Below are positions 11,648 through 23,398 of a stretch of 64,000 nt of DNA, one piece after another. Origin of the DNA: Euonymus europaeus (Eukaryota > Streptophyta > Magnoliopsida > Celastrales > Celastraceae); the NCBI GenBank assembly GCA_963580455.1, contig OY756970.1, positions 3,534,001-3,598,000 on the forward strand. Reading direction: 5' to 3'. Under the pieces are notes generated by a model. It was not told where the DNA came from, ran no database searches, and saw only the letters and a list, made by a program, of their open reading frames with translations. A program made the translations under genes and the position numbers. The first letter of the stretch is position 1; each line of letters starts with the position of its first letter.

Positions 11648-11659
11648 TCCTTTCTCCTT
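11648..11659 (-). other. Polypurine tract of the gypsy element
   Basis: On the minus strand AAGGAGAAAGGA lies directly against the LTR start TGTAAAATCCCG, the expected place for plus-strand DNA priming. Confidence 0.75.
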
Positions 11660-11699
11660 AATAAAAAAAATTTTGTCCTCGAAATTTAAATACGCACCT

Positions 11700-12133
11700 A
11701 GTGACGCAAATAGAAAAGGATATTTCTCCTTCATTGTGGACTCTAACTCTCACGTTGACTCCTCTACGCCGTGATATTGCCATAGCACTCTAACCAACGG
11801 AATGACACTCGTCCTTGTGACTTTCTCTCACATATCCAGAATTCGCAACGACTGCACTGCATAGGTGACATCCTCTGAAATATCGACTGCCGACCAATCT
11901 ATTACATGTGAAGGATCCAGCTCATACTTTCGCAACATTGATACGTGGAAGACATTATGAATCTCTGACATTCGCGGTGGAAGAGCTAGTCGGTAAGCAC
12001 CTGGTCCAACTCGCTCGAGTATTTCAAAAGGTCCGACATATCGGGGCGCCAACTTGCCTTTAGTGCTGTATCTTTGCACTCCTCTACGTGGACTCACCTT
12101 TAGAAATACGTGATCACCTACCGAAAACTCCAA
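11700..12133 (-). pseudogene. Gypsy integrase C-terminus with degenerate chromodomain
   Basis: From 12133 the reading frame shows the integrase C-terminal module: VGDHVFLKVSP, KLAPRYVGPFEIL, AYRLALP and HNVFHVSMLRKY, which is the GPF/Y-type region before a chromodomain in Tekay/Del-like elements. The frame stops at 11828. Similarity to a chromodomain (RILD, then KVLW-like and EATWE-like remnants) goes on for about 40 residues in broken frames, so the targeting domain is not intact. Confidence 0.75.
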
Positions 12134-12429
12134 CGCCTTCCTTCTTCGATCTGCATTTGATTTCTATCGACTCTGGGCCGTCAATAGCCGTTGTCGAATC
12201 ACTTTCACAATCTCTGTTGTCTTTCTCACCAACTCTGGCCCCACTAAACTAGTATCTCCTACCACTGCCCAACATAGTGGTGATCAACATGGTCTCCCAT
12301 ATAATGCTTCATATGGTGCCATCTCAATACTACTTTGGTAAGAGTTGTTATATACAATTCTACCAACGACAAATAATCCTCCCAACTGCCACCAAAATCT
12401 AGAATGCAAGAACGAAGCATGTCCTCCAA

Positions 12430-13227
12430 TATTTGAATGGTCCTCTCACTCTATCCGACTATCTGAGGATGAAAAGAGGTGCTAAAGCAGAGTTTTGCCC
12501 CCAATGTCTCATGTAGAATACCCCAAAACCTAGATATACAACGCGGGTCCCTATCGAAAACAATGGAGAATGGAACGCAATGAAGTCGTACTATCTCCCG
12601 AATGTATTGATTACACAACTGAATCAACGAATCCGTCTTACTAATAGCCAAACAGTGCGCGGACTTTGTCAACCGATCAACAATAACCCACACTGTATCG
12701 TGCTCTCGAACAGAACGTGGCAACCCTGTCAAGAAATCCATAGTAATATGCTCCCACTTCCACTCTACAACTGGAAGTGGCTGACGTAGTCCGAATGGTC
12801 TCTGATGCTCTGCTTTCATCTGCTGACAATTAAGGCACCTCGCCACAAATCTAGCTACATCTACTTTCATACCTCGCCACCAGAACTGTCTTCGTAAGTC
12901 TTTAGACATCTTTCTACTACCTGGATGCACAGCAAATCTGGAATGGTCTGCCTCTCTCAAAATTTCTTCCCGCAACTCGTCATCTTGTGGTACAATTAAT
13001 CTTCCCAGGTAACGAACTCCACCATCGACACCTTTTACCCAACCAGTCTCTTCTTCAAATACGTCAAAGATGGGATCTCCATTCTGAGCATCAATCACCT
13101 TCTCCATCAATGTCGGTCGTGTGACAACACTTGCTAATAAGATATGTTCATCCATCACTTGCAATTCTAGACCGTACTGGTCAACCGTCTCTAGCAACTC
13201 CCACTCTTTGACCGCTAGCATGGCCAC
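12430..13227 (-). pseudogene. Gypsy integrase core
   Basis: The 258-residue open stretch has the N-terminal zinc module (H95, H101, C131, C134 counted from the ORF start at 13227), then the catalytic core with MDFL (D164) and FDRD (D225). The frame closes at about 12451 with TAG where the family has Gln, just before the SER that carries the third catalytic acid. A full active site therefore cannot be translated. The join to RNase H upstream is also broken. Confidence 0.85.
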
Positions 13228-13476
13228 CTAGTTCTTCCTACTCAATGCATCCGCTACAACATTCGCCTTACCTGGATGATACTGCAAGGTGAAGTCATAG
13301 TCTTCTAGGTATTCCATCCATCTACACTGCCTTTGATTCAGTTCCTTCTATGCGAAAAGATACTTAAGACTCTTATGATCGGAGAACACTTCAAATTTCT
13401 CTCTGTCTAAGTAATACCTCTACTGCTTCAGTGCAAACACGACAGCTGCTAACTCAAGATCATGCACTGGTTAATT

Positions 13477-13815
13477 TCACTCCTGCGGCTTCAACAACCG
13501 GGACGCGTACTCTACCACTCTACCTTGCTGCATTAAAACATAGCCTAATCCAATTCTAGATACATCACAATATATTTGATAACCCACATCCCTCTCTGGA
13601 ACCACCAATACTGGAGAGGAAGTGAGTCTTGTTTTGAGCTCCTGGAATGCCTCTTCACAACTATCAGACCATATGAAAGGAACCCCCTTTTTAGTAAGTT
13701 GAGTCATTGGCGCTGCTACTCGTGAAAAATCAAGAATAAAACGCCTATAATATCTTGCCAATCCTAAGAAACTATGAATCTCCCGGATGTTCTTCGATAT
13801 TTGCCATTCAAGCAC
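13477..13815 (-). pseudogene. Gypsy RNase H / RT connection segment
   Basis: The 112-residue frame contains the thumb/connection signature FLGLARYYRRFI and the RNase H start LVVPERD...YCDVSRIGLGYVL. In the active family the last phrase reads as a catalytic D-A-S; here it is D-V-S. Stops separate it from both RT (13882) and integrase (13227). Confidence 0.8.
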
Positions 13816-13881
13816 CGTCTCTACCTTCGCTGGATCTACTGCAACTCCCTCGTGGGTGATCAGATGCCCTAGAAATTTTAC

Positions 13882-14652
13882 TTATGTTTTCCAAAATACA
13901 CATTTGCTTAACTTAGCATATAATTGGTGCTCTCTCAATGTCTGCATTACTATCCTTAAATGCTCCTCATGCTCCTTCTCCGTAGGTGAGTAAACAAGAA
14001 TGTCATCTATAAATACAATAACAAACCGATCTAGATAAGGGTGAAACACTCGCTGTATTAAATTCATGAAAGCTGCTGGAGCATTGGTTAACCCAAATGG
14101 CATAACCAAAAACTCATAGTGTCCATACCAAGTCATGAAAGCTATCTTTGGGATATCTACATCTCGGATTCTCAATTGATGGTAGCCGGATCTCAAGTCT
14201 ATGTTCGAATAATATTGTGAACCCCTCAATTGATCAAATAAATCATTAATTCTCGGTAGTGGGTACTTGTTCTTCACTGTCACCCTATTCAACCGTCGGT
14301 AACCGACACACATTCGCATTGTGCCATCTTTCTTATTTACAAATAATACTGGAGCACCCCAAGGGGAAACACTAGGTCTAATGAATCTGTTCTCCTGTAA
14401 GACCTCCAATTGGGTCTTCAACTCCCTTAACTCAGCGGGAGCCATCCGATAAGGGGAAATTGAAATTGGATCCGTACCTGAATATACATTGATAGTAAAC
14501 TCAATGTCCCTCTTAGGTGGCAAACCCGATAAATCCTCCAGAAATACATCTTTATACTCCTCTACCACCCGTATTGATATAGATGAATCCTCCCTAGACT
14601 CGGAAGTAGTGAGACTAGCTACTCGACAATCGACATAAGAAGGATTATCCAA
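13882..14652 (-). pseudogene. Gypsy reverse transcriptase
   Basis: The longest surviving frame of the element (256 residues). It has the RT blocks in order: KKDGTMRMC (108-115), YPLPRI (130-135), DLRSGYHQ (152-159), MPFGLTNAP (184-192) and the catalytic FIDDILVYS (FIDD at 214-217, both aspartates present). The domain itself looks uninterrupted, but it is cut from protease and RNase H by stops, so I call it part of a broken polyprotein. Confidence 0.88.
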
Positions 14653-14877
14653 AAAGTGTGGACAAGGAATACCCTTCGATCTCCTCAGTTAGATCACAAC
14701 TCCCTCGGGCTTTTGCAATTTTACTATCCTTTTCCAAAAATGTAATACTGCATAATGCTTTGTCAACCAATCCGCACCCAAAATAACGTCATAGTCATTG
14801 AAATCAAGGACATACAAATTAGCGGTCAACTCAATATCTTCGAACCGACACTTACAATCCAAGCAGATTCCTCCAAT

Positions 14878-15370
14878 TCAACTAAATTGATCGAACGGAC
14901 AATTTACCACCACCATCCTACGAATAGGAGAAATCTCCAACCCCAATGTTGATGCAAATGATGATAAAATAAATGAGCTAGTAGCACCAAAATCAAATAA
15001 AACACGTGCCCATGAATTGTAAATCAAAAAGGTACCTTCAGTAAAGTTCGAATGCACTGGCGCTGCCTGATGACCCATTGCAAACACTCTAGGTGGAGCC
15101 GTAGTCTGCTGTTGGTGCTGACGTGCAGGTGGTCTACCGCTTCCCGTAGGCGATATAGTGGTAAGTGGGGGTACAGGAATTGCAGATCCCGATGGTGGTG
15201 GTGGTGGAAGCAAATTCTGATCCTGCTGGCCACCCTGCTGTGGAGTCCTCCATAGTCGTGGACATTTTATTTTACGGTGTCCCACGTATCCACACTCATA
15301 GCACTTTGGCCCTGCAATTCTACACTAGCCAACGACGTGTCCTGTTCGCCCGCAGCGATAACATGTCCTC
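14878..15370 (-). pseudogene. Gypsy zinc knuckles and aspartic protease
   Basis: At about 15370-15270 the minus strand shows two CCHC knuckles, CYRCGRTGH and CYECGYVGH. The first has a stop codon just before its last Cys. The protease region follows with VLFDFGATSSFI: the catalytic D-S/T-G-A motif of the family is D-F-G-A here, so the protease is probably inactive. A Pro/Gln-rich linker joins the two. Confidence 0.8.
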
Positions 15371-15621
15371 TGCCTTCTCTGAGTACCACCACCTCTATTA
15401 TCCCTGCCTCTCTGAGCCTGACCTCTAGGTCTTGTAGGATCCCACTGTCTACGTCTATCCATCCTATGTCTCTTCTGACCACTACTAGAGCTAGAACCTA
15501 CAGATGAAGCATCTCGTCTACGGTGCTTATCCCAATACCTCCTAGAGTCTTCAAAGCTCTATTCAAATTGGAGAGTCATTTCCACCATCTCACTGTATCC
15601 TTTAATCCTCATCGAAAGTAA

Positions 15622-15951
15622 CTATGTACCAATGGCTGGAAGCAAGCCCTGACGATATCGTTCTGCCTTAACCTCATCAGTCACTGCATATTGTTTTCCA
15701 AAATGATAAAGCTCATCAAAACGTCGTTCGTACTCCATCACTGATGTTTCAGGTGTCTGTACTAACTCAAATAACTTCTTCGCCTTTCTGGTGTGAAAGG
15801 ATAATGGTACAAACTGCTGTAGAAAATGATTACTGAAAGAGTTCCACGTGAGAGTATCCCTCCTATCATCCAGGGAATCCCACCAGTCATAAGCCACACC
15901 CTCAAGAAAGTAGAAGACCAACATCACCCGTCTCCCATCAGTTATACTCAA
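15622..15951 (-). pseudogene. Gypsy gag, central domain
   Basis: The 109-residue frame matches the Retrotrans_gag type: FYFLEGVAYDWWDSL, TWNSFSNHFLQQF, and a YERRFDEL motif. Upstream in the same sense (to about 16100) LLKTTPLAFHGETD and HEWLRQM are readable but cut by a stop. The gag N-terminus continues beyond the nested solo LTR. Confidence 0.8.
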
Positions 15952-16104
15952 TGTATCTAAATGCTAGGTCATCTGTCTCAGCCACTCGTGTGCCCTAGCC
16001 ACATCTGTCTCTCCATGGAATGCAAGGGGTGTAGTCTTTAGCAGCTGATCGAGCTCAACTAGATCCCTCCCTGCTCTCCTATCCCCCGCTGTCTCTACAC
16101 TTAT

Positions 16105-17599
16105 TGTTATGTCGTTTTTAACAATTTAAAATATACTTACAAATGTACAATTAATATATAGTGAACAAATAAGAGTCGATCTCACAAGTAGTGATGCTAA
16201 TAGATATATAATCTAACACTTGAATATAATTGATACAATTATAAAAGGGGGAAAAGGGGGGGTTAAATCTTGTAATAGATAAAAATTCAAACAAAGAAAT
16301 TGACGTTGAGAACAAGAATGAGAATTGATATTAATGAAAACAATAGCTAAGACTCACTATCCACCACAAAACATTCAAACAATTTATAAGAAATAATAGA
16401 CTAACAATTTAAACAAGCATATGATGACAACATTCACAACAAGGTCATGGCCAAACTCAAGTTGTATGATTCTCTCTTAATTGCATGTAAAGTGTATGGC
16501 GTCTACCTCATTACGTGTATTCTTAATCGAAATCTAGCATGATGTCTGCATCAATCAACAATCAAGAATCCAATAAGAGCAAAGAGAATATGAATGTCAC
16601 AAGAATCCTAATACATGGTATTTGTACTTAAGTATTCAAGAATTGATTTTTCATAATTCATTTTCAACTGAATTATATGTTGCTAGAAAGAACATATTCA
16701 ACAAGGCAATTGACCATGTTCTACAACAATTAATTCTAATACATGCTTCAAAGTTAGCTACTCAAAGAAACACAATACTAGAACTCACATAACATGGAAA
16801 AATCAAAATCATCATGCTTGTAGAAATTGAAATTCACACAACTTATAAAATTGAAAGCATGCTTGAGGCTTCAAGACAAGCCCTAACTAACAAGATTTTA
16901 GTTATACATAACCAAATAAAACATGAAACATAAAAACATAATTACAAACACAAGCCTTGTTTTCTTCTTCTCCTTCTACTCCTTCTCTTCTCCTAACTCT
17001 CCCTCCTCTCTATTTATAGAAAAAATGAGCACATAGTGGAGGAGTTAGTGCCATATTTTGGTGGTGGATTTTCCATCAAATTCGTGTGGTGGATTGTCCA
17101 CTATTTGAATGGAAATGGTATCATCAATGACATCAACTTCCAATTACACACTAATCTTGTAACTGCATACTGGGCCTAAACTAAGCTTATTATGAACTCA
17201 AACCCTTCATAAATATTGTAGATACAAATGTGTAGATAATTATGGGCTTTTGAATCACTCAATTTGGACATCAGACGCTCAAGTTATGGGCTTCTAAAGG
17301 TCTGGTCTGCAAACAGAAATTCTGCTTCGGATATAACTTCCAAACTTGACTTCGAGGCAACCTTTAGAGGCCCAAACGAACTCTGATTTTTGTGAACCAG
17401 CCTTTCCTACAAATCTTGAAGTGTCCCCTAAAAATTTGCTGAAGATCAAATCTCATTCCGACAGCTCTTACTACCTCTTAACCTGCAAAACATTCAAGAA
17501 GATCTTAAGTGCATTAATCTTGAAAATTCAGCTTTTAAGCACAATTTCTTGGCATTGATTTGGTAGTATTTTATCACTTTAAAAATGTATATTCTGACA
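16105..17599 (-). mobile_element. Solo LTR nested in gypsy gag
   Basis: 1495 bp with TG...CA ends (TGTTATG... on the left, TCTGACA on the right) and a perfect 5-bp target duplication CTTAT (16100-16104 and 17600-17604). On the minus strand a TATA box CTATAAATAG lies near 17010-17020, followed by a C/T-rich leader, which fixes the orientation. No coding capacity, primer site or second LTR is present, so a solo LTR is the simplest reading. Gag sequence is readable on both sides. Confidence 0.78.
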
Positions 17600-17604
17600 C
17601 TTAT

Positions 17605-18043
17605 CACTTATACCCAAAGTCTGTCCCTCGCTACCAATCTCCTGCACTCGGGTGACTTGTGCTTGTACGAACTGAGTCATAGCTCGCATCATCTCTGTCA
17701 TGTCTCGCATCATTGCTTGAGGTTGAGCTTCCAAAGTCTGTGGAACTGGTGCCATTGGGATAGTCGGCGTGTATACCTATGTAGGAGTAAATATTGCATC
17801 CTACCCTCCATGTCTATCCTCAGCTATTATGGGATTACCACCTAACTGTTGTTCTACCTCCCTCCTAACTTGTGGTGCTCTAATCCCACCTAGCTCTGGA
17901 AACATATCATTATCTAGTCCAGAAAATGTCTCAGCTCTCACAGAATCTGATCCATATATCGGCTTAGAGGCCTCTGCACTCTCTGGGACAATCCCTCTAC
18001 CGTGTCCCCGACCTTTACGTGTGTACATCTGAAACATACACAA
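17605..18043 (-). pseudogene. Gypsy gag, N-terminal part
   Basis: From about 18043 the frame MYTRKGRGHGRG... runs about 80 residues. Further on, MRDMTEMMRAMTQFVQAQV is readable up to the nested insertion. Basic N-terminus and position just inside the 5' LTR fit gag. Confidence 0.65.
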
Positions 18044-18184
18044 CGTATCTCAAAATACATAAGACAAGAGGATTTACGTGGTACATACCAGATCAGCTGG
18101 GCTCGTGACGTGGCCTGAAAATGCTCTACCTAATATCAACCTACCCGTAGACACATAACCCTAGGTCCGTGAGTCTCTAACCTC

Positions 18185-18196
18185 GCTCTGATACCA
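18185..18196 (-). other. Primer-binding site (initiator Met tRNA type)
   Basis: On the minus strand TGGTATCAGAGC lies three bases inside the 5' LTR end. This is the usual plant retrotransposon primer site complementary to the 3' end of tRNA-iMet. Confidence 0.85.
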
Positions 18197-18199
18197 AGT

Positions 18200-20298
18200 T
18201 GTCACGCCCCGATCCGCCAAACGTGAACTAAACGACAACATGACAAGTATTCACACTAGACTCGTCACAAACTTAAAATAAAAATTCGGCAGCATCTCCC
18301 CATAAATTGGAGACTGCCACCCTGGACAAAATATAAAAACGCACTTCAATATTCAATCCAGCAAACTTCATACACCCTCCACAAAACAAGTCCCTCAAGG
18401 GTTCCACAACAATTACATACATAATATTCATAGCACAGGAGTCCCGATCACAAGGAGTCCTCTCCTAGCCCTTCCAAAATAGTCATAACAACACAAGTAT
18501 CCAAGTACTCTCCATGACATAAATAAAAGGGAAACAAACAACTATACCCACTCCAAAGTGACTATACTAAGTCGGACTACCACGGTCACGCTCCATCTTG
18601 CTAATCTGGAGGATCTGTACTAGTGGATAGTTCACCTGAAAGGGGAAAGAATAAATAGGGTGAGCCGAATGCTCAGTAGGGATATCAAATAAGAGTGACG
18701 AAATAAGGCAGAAATATAAAAGAACGGAATGAATGCATCAAGATGCTATGTAGAAAAATGTCTCCGTACACCCATCCGAACCTCCGAACACCCATCCCAT
18801 GACTCCGAAGGGTTGTGGTTCGCTCCCACACTCGTACCCTACTTCATATTCACTGGCACCGTAAATCGGTCTGCACGGTAAATCCATGAAGAAGGTGTAA
18901 ATCCATCGAACACTTATATTCCCCACATCCATAGCATAATAAAATTCTCAACCCCGAATCATCACTCCTAAACATGGAAACACCCGAGCCCCTTGCCCGG
19001 TGATCCATCATGCCACTAAATGCACCTTAAAAACCATTTATATGTTACATCACATGAAGATCCAAATACGTGTCAATCGAACTCAACACGTTCAGGGGTA
19101 AATGCATATATAGAAATTTAATAAAGCAATCAAAGAAAAGGCCATACAACGAATCATGTAACGGGTTTGGCTCTCTTGGAACAATCAAGAGTAGCCCAAA
19201 TGAATTTATAACATTTAATACGATACAGAAGATTCGAGGAAACAACTTTCGAGGCTTAACGAGAGGAATTTAACCAAGGAAAGAGAAATCCCTACCTCTT
19301 GTCGACAACGCACAATCTCTATCGCCGAACCAAGTCTTCTTTTTTCCAAGTAAATTCTCTAACCTATTTAATAAAAATAAACTAAATTTAATTTCCCCAA
19401 GTTCAAACTTTCAATATTCAAATCTCAAAATTTCCATATTCTAAAATCCCTCTTACTTCTCCAAAAAATCGACATTCTAGCATTCTAATCAAAAATTAAT
19501 ATCCAAATCTCAATATGTTTTTTTTTTCCAAATTAACTCATCCTTCACTTAGCAATTTTAGGCTATGGAAAATCTCCTTGTTTTTTTTCCTTTCCAATTT
19601 CTACTTCAAGAACAAATCCCCATTGAATTTTGACAAACCCATATTTAAAACTAGCAATTCAACACCAATAAGGTCTAATTAAACTAATAGAACCAGAAAA
19701 TATACCCATTAATTCAAAATACCCAAATCCCCTAGAAACCCTAGAACCTCTAGATTGTGGAAACACTTAGAAATGGTTGGAATCCTTACCAAGTAGTGAT
19801 GAAAACTAGATATTGAGCTCCAGATCAAGCTTAGAGAGGGTTCTTTTGGTGGCAAGAATCTTTATTAAGAACAAGAGAGAAAATGGGTTAGAGAGACAAA
19901 AAAAAATTATGAAAATAGGTGAAAATTCTTTAAGGAATTACCTTGCTTGAAGATTGAAGGAATTGCTGCAGAAATTAGGTTGAAAATTTGAGAGAAAATG
20001 ATCTAAATGGGTGGAAAGAAAACTTGCTAATCACCTTGCTTTTGTTTTCATGACTCTCGGCCCAAAGTGAAGTCTCAGACTTCTCCCGAAGTCTGAGACA
20101 TGTTTTTGTCTTTTTTTAAGCTTATTTTTTACTTTATATATATATATATATATATTATACATGAATGTTGTGGCAACAACATATACATATATACATTTTT
20201 TTACTCTATTTATATATATATATATATATTTACTTCACATTGTTATTTTTTTCATTTTAATTTAAATATATATATATATTTCGGAACAGGATTTTACG
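18200..20298 (-). repeat. 5' LTR (right end) of the gypsy element
   Basis: Starts TGTCACGCCCCG at 18200 and ends GATTTTAC plus a mutated last base at 20298, followed by GTGAC. It is the longer, more complete LTR (2099 bp). Near the right end it holds TA microsatellites at about 20136-20157 and 20214-20229, shared in part with the left LTR. Confidence 0.85.
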
Positions 20299-20530
20299 GT
20301 GACAGAGTCCAAAATGTTTGCGGTTTCGTTGGTGACAGAGACAGAAGCTTCTATGAAGCTCAGGCGCGCCCTAATCAAAATGGTATTCCGATTTCGATGG
20401 TGACAGAGACGGAGGCTTCGATGGAGCACGATACCCGCATCAACATTTCAATATTCATTTTTGTTGGTGACAGAGATGGAGGCTTCTCTGTAGAGCACAA
20501 TACCAACATCAAAATGATATTTCAATTCTG
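20299..20530. repeat. Minisatellite in the 3' flank of P450 unit B
   Basis: The phrase GGTGACAGAG recurs at about 20298, 20331, 20399 and 20466, the last intervals being 68 and 67 bp, with GGAGGCTTC and GAGCACGATACC conserved in the units. The same array occurs in unit C at about 27556-27790. The gypsy element integrated inside the first copy of this phrase. Confidence 0.65.
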
Positions 20531-21396
20531 TCCGTCAGATTTGGATTATGAACAATGAATAGTCAATATCAATTCAGCTCAAATGAGACATGCAGTCTGT
20601 ATCAATTTGTTAGTCTTCATTATTATTTGAATTGGGTATTGCTAAATTATTTGTGCATTTGTCAATTTTGTAGTCTTTAATTTATAATCAATGGCGATTA
20701 TTATAGTCTTTCCAGCATGAAAAATGTTCATTATAATGTAAAAAAAGTCTGTCAAATTTCATGGAAACCCAAGTTCATTTAATATAAAAATAATAGTTAA
20801 GTTCCCAACTAGTTTTAGTCACACACACTTTATATGAAAATTGATTTTGTGCAATTTTTAAATTCAATTAATTTTCAATCAAATTTATCCGATAACAAAT
20901 ATAATCAAATAATATAACATGATAAAATCATCAAAATGTAAACCTTTGATCCAATAGAGGTTTGGTCTTGTGTTGTCAAGTTCTGCTTGGAATGATTGTG
21001 TTCTAAGAATTTAATTTATGTGTTCAAACTTGGTACATAGCTTACACATTAACTGTCATGAAACTAGTAAGTTAAGCTCTACAATATACATTGTTGGGAA
21101 AAATATGGAATGTCAGACCTTTGTATACTCAACGAAACATATTGTGTTTTTTATTTCAGGAAACGATTTCACACTCACCCACTTAATTAAACTTATATAT
21201 GATTTCTTGAAAGTGAAAGAGTGAATACACAAATTATCTTCAACGATAGTTGGGCCCGAGCCAAAGACCACAATACCTTAAATTGGGCACACATACATCG
21301 ACATTTTGTATTTCCCTCAACATACACTACTTGAAGCTTGAAGTTGTAGCACAATTTAAAACTTGATGGTTTAATAAAATATGCACTTGACAACTT
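20531..21396. other. 3' flank of P450 unit B
   Basis: No gene. The stretch is collinear with 27790-28707 downstream of copy C, including GATTTGGATTATGAACAATGA and TTAACTGTCATGAAACTAG, which shows that the duplicated unit extends about 1.1 kb past the stop codon. Confidence 0.6.
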
Positions 21397-22917
21397 CTAT
21401 TTTGACCTTGGGGAAATGTAGGCTTGCAATGGATTCTTCATCACAATAGTGAACTCTTGTTTCTCTGATAAATCAACATCATCTCCATCTTTGGCTTTCC
21501 ACTCCAAATTCCAAACCAAATTCGCCACAAAATACTCCAAATGAAGCATTGCCAATCCAAATCCAGGACAAATCCTCCTCCCAACCCCAAATGGCATCAT
21601 CTTAATCTCTTTACTCCCTGTTATGTCAAACACCACGTCACCATCACTACTCATAAACCTCTCTGGCTTGAACCCCATCGGATCTTCCCACACCTTTGGG
21701 TCCCAACCCATCTCTGCCACCATGAAATTGATACTCGCAGTCTTGGGTATCACATATTTATCAATCACTACATCCTCTGTAACAGCATGTGGCGCTACAA
21801 AATGTCCAGGAGGGTGGCGCCTCAAGCCCTCCAAAACCACTGCTTTAAGGTATGGCATCTTCTGCAAGTCATCTTCTTTGACCTCTACCGCACCATCGCC
21901 CACAACTCCTTTGATTTCCAAAAACAATTTCTCTTGTATATCTGGGTACTTGACCAAATTAGCCATTACCCACTGCAGGGCAGTGGAAGTAGTATCAGTT
22001 CCTGCGATGAGAAACTCAGAGCACAAACTCACCATTTCATATTCATTTAGCTTTCTTTTCTCTTGTGGAAGCTCCAAATCCAACAAGGTGTCAACGTAAG
22101 GTAAGGCTCCATCTCTTAAACCCTCTTCTTTCGCCTTCTTCCGTCCCCGTATTAGAGGAACTAACACGGCTTCTTTGTCTTTCTGAAGCTTCAAGAACTG
22201 CTGCCATCGCTTACGGAGCACAATCTTTGTCACACTTGGCCAGAAATTTAGTACTTGGAACTTACTAGAATTGAAAAGAAGGCGACGCTCGACGTCCTCG
22301 ATTTCCTTTATCCGGTTCTCATTTAGCTTGTCCCCAAAACACATGAGCACTAACAAGCAAAACATCGCATACCGGATATGTTCCACAGCAATAACAGGTT
22401 TACCAGATTTTACTGCCTCGGACTTTAGCCTATCCATCAGAATTTCCAGAACCCAACTCCGAGCATGTGAATATGCTTTCACACGCGAAGGGTGGAGAAT
22501 CTCGGAGGTGAGATTACGCCGCAGGAGGCGCCAAGTTGGGCCGTAGGCAGCCGAGCTAATATTATGCTGATTACTACTAGTTATTTTGGATGCAGGTCCA
22601 GCTCGCGGACGATCGGAGAAGACTGCACCGTTTTGGACCAGAAATTGGTACGCAAGAGCTCGATCAGAAACAAAGATGGCGATGCGTGGTCCGATGTGAA
22701 GTGTTACTAAAGGACCCAACTTGGCGTGGAGGGACCGGAGAACGAGCTCGAGGTCTAGAACTGTTTTGGAGAGCCATAAAATGTTACTGATGACAGGAAT
22801 TGTAGAAGGACCAGGGGGGAGGTTGTGGGAGAGTTTCTTTGGAATCAAGAGGTTGATGAAGGCTTTGATAAGGCCAGCGATGGAGAGAGTGAGAAGAATG
22901 ATGAACCAGACTTCCAT
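21397..22917 (-). CDS. CYP89A-like cytochrome P450, copy B
   Basis: Intronless, 506 residues. The frame stays open for 49 codons upstream, but MEVWF at 22917 is the start shared by all copies and places the membrane anchor at the N-terminus. Anchor, PPGP, AGTDTT (305-310), ExxR (363-366), PERF (418-421) and [10 protein letters not shown] (Cys450) are all intact. About 22 residues differ from copy A, including T87A, A110S, D293Y, N304I, T333L and V375A. Residue 304 (Ile) sits in the substrate-facing part of the I-helix, and 375 lies in a region that in P450s lines the pocket. No broken motif is seen, so it is probably functional. The substrate is unknown. Confidence 0.93.
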   Translation of the reverse strand: MEVWFIILLTLSIAGLIKAFINLLIPKKLSHNLPPGPSTIPVISNILWLSKTVLDLELVLRSLHAKLGPLVTLHIGPRIAIFVSDRALAYQFLVQNGAVFSDRPRAGPASKITSSNQHNISSAAYGPTWRLLRRNLTSEILHPSRVKAYSHARSWVLEILMDRLKSEAVKSGKPVIAVEHIRYAMFCLLVLMCFGDKLNENRIKEIEDVERRLLFNSSKFQVLNFWPSVTKIVLRKRWQQFLKLQKDKEAVLVPLIRGRKKAKEEGLRDGALPYVDTLLDLELPQEKRKLNEYEMVSLCSEFLIAGTDTTSTALQWVMANLVKYPDIQEKLFLEIKGVVGDGAVEVKEDDLQKMPYLKAVVLEGLRRHPPGHFVAPHAVTEDVVIDKYVIPKTASINFMVAEMGWDPKVWEDPMGFKPERFMSSDGDVVFDITGSKEIKMMPFGVGRRICPGFGLAMLHLEYFVANLVWNLEWKAKDGDDVDLSEKQEFTIVMKNPLQAYISPRSK

Positions 22918-23090
22918 AGTTTTTTCTTCTTCTATTTCTTGTGGTTCAATTGGATTGATGTTTGGATAATGTATAGCCGTGGGTTTACGCAGGCGATGAC
23001 GATATATGTACTGTGGAAAACCTTTTGCACATTGTTGGATTATCTCTTTTTTCTTGTCTCGCAAGGATAATTCTTTTGTGGGCCTAAATT

Positions 23091-23100
23091 GAATATATAA
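23091..23100 (-). promoter_or_regulatory. TATA-like element of P450 copy B
   Basis: TTATATATTC on the minus strand, about 174 bp upstream of the ATG, at the same spacing as in copies A and C. The adjacent ACGT core seen in A and C reads CACGAC here. Confidence 0.5.
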
Positions 23101-23214
23101 TAAGAAACAAACTACTGTCGTGTGAATGTCTCCCTGTTAGTCAAATTAAGTAATAATAAAGCTGGGAAGTGCTGCCCTTTGGAGATATGCAACATATTTC
23201 CGTTTGTTTAACAT

Positions 23215-23336
23215 ATTTCCGTTTGGATAAGAGTATGTTTCATAAAATATAAGTTATCGTAAAATATAAAAGTTGAAAGTCTCTGAGAGTATGAATAATA
23301 GAGTATAAGTTAGTGTATACTCTGAAACAAACAGGC
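23215..23336. repeat. Small MITE-like repeat with imperfect inverted ends
   Basis: Left end CCGTTTGGATAAGAGTATG and right end GTATACTCTGAAACAAACAGG are roughly inverted copies. It is absent from the matching position in units A and C. Similar phrases occur at about 34770-34880 (TATACTCTGTCAGACATCTC, then CCAAACAG), suggesting a family. Borders are approximate. Confidence 0.4.
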
Positions 23337-23398
23337 GATAAAGATAAAAAATTTGTTAGGGGTAAATACTATAATGTATGCATACTGTATTCATAATA

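Larger units (their letters stand above)
10405..20298 (-). mobile_element. Degenerate Ty3/gypsy (chromovirus-like) LTR retrotransposon
   Basis: The element is 9.9 kb and flanked by a GTGAC target duplication (10400-10404 and 20299-20303). LTRs begin TGTCACGCCCCG and end GATTTTACA on the plus strand; the outermost A at 20298 is now G. Coding order on the minus strand is gag (18.0-15.6 kb), CCHC knuckles, protease, RT, RNase H, integrase and a chromodomain-like tail, i.e. Ty3/gypsy order; the integrase C-terminus resembles Tekay/Del chromoviruses. A primer-binding site for initiator Met tRNA and a polypurine tract are in the right places. Stops, frameshifts, nested insertions and very unequal LTRs (1243 and 2099 bp) make it non-autonomous. 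It sits at the junction of P450 units A and B; the empty site is preserved near 27556. Confidence 0.92.

Noticed and set aside
20100..20558. ORF of 152 codons spanning the gypsy LTR end and the minisatellite
   Set aside because: It crosses a transposon border and starts in TA microsatellite sequence, so it is not a gene.
22918..23064. In-frame N-terminal extensions of P450 copies B and C
   Set aside because: They precede the conserved MEVWF start and the membrane anchor, differ between copies in sequence and length, and lie within the leader region. Treated as 5' UTR.
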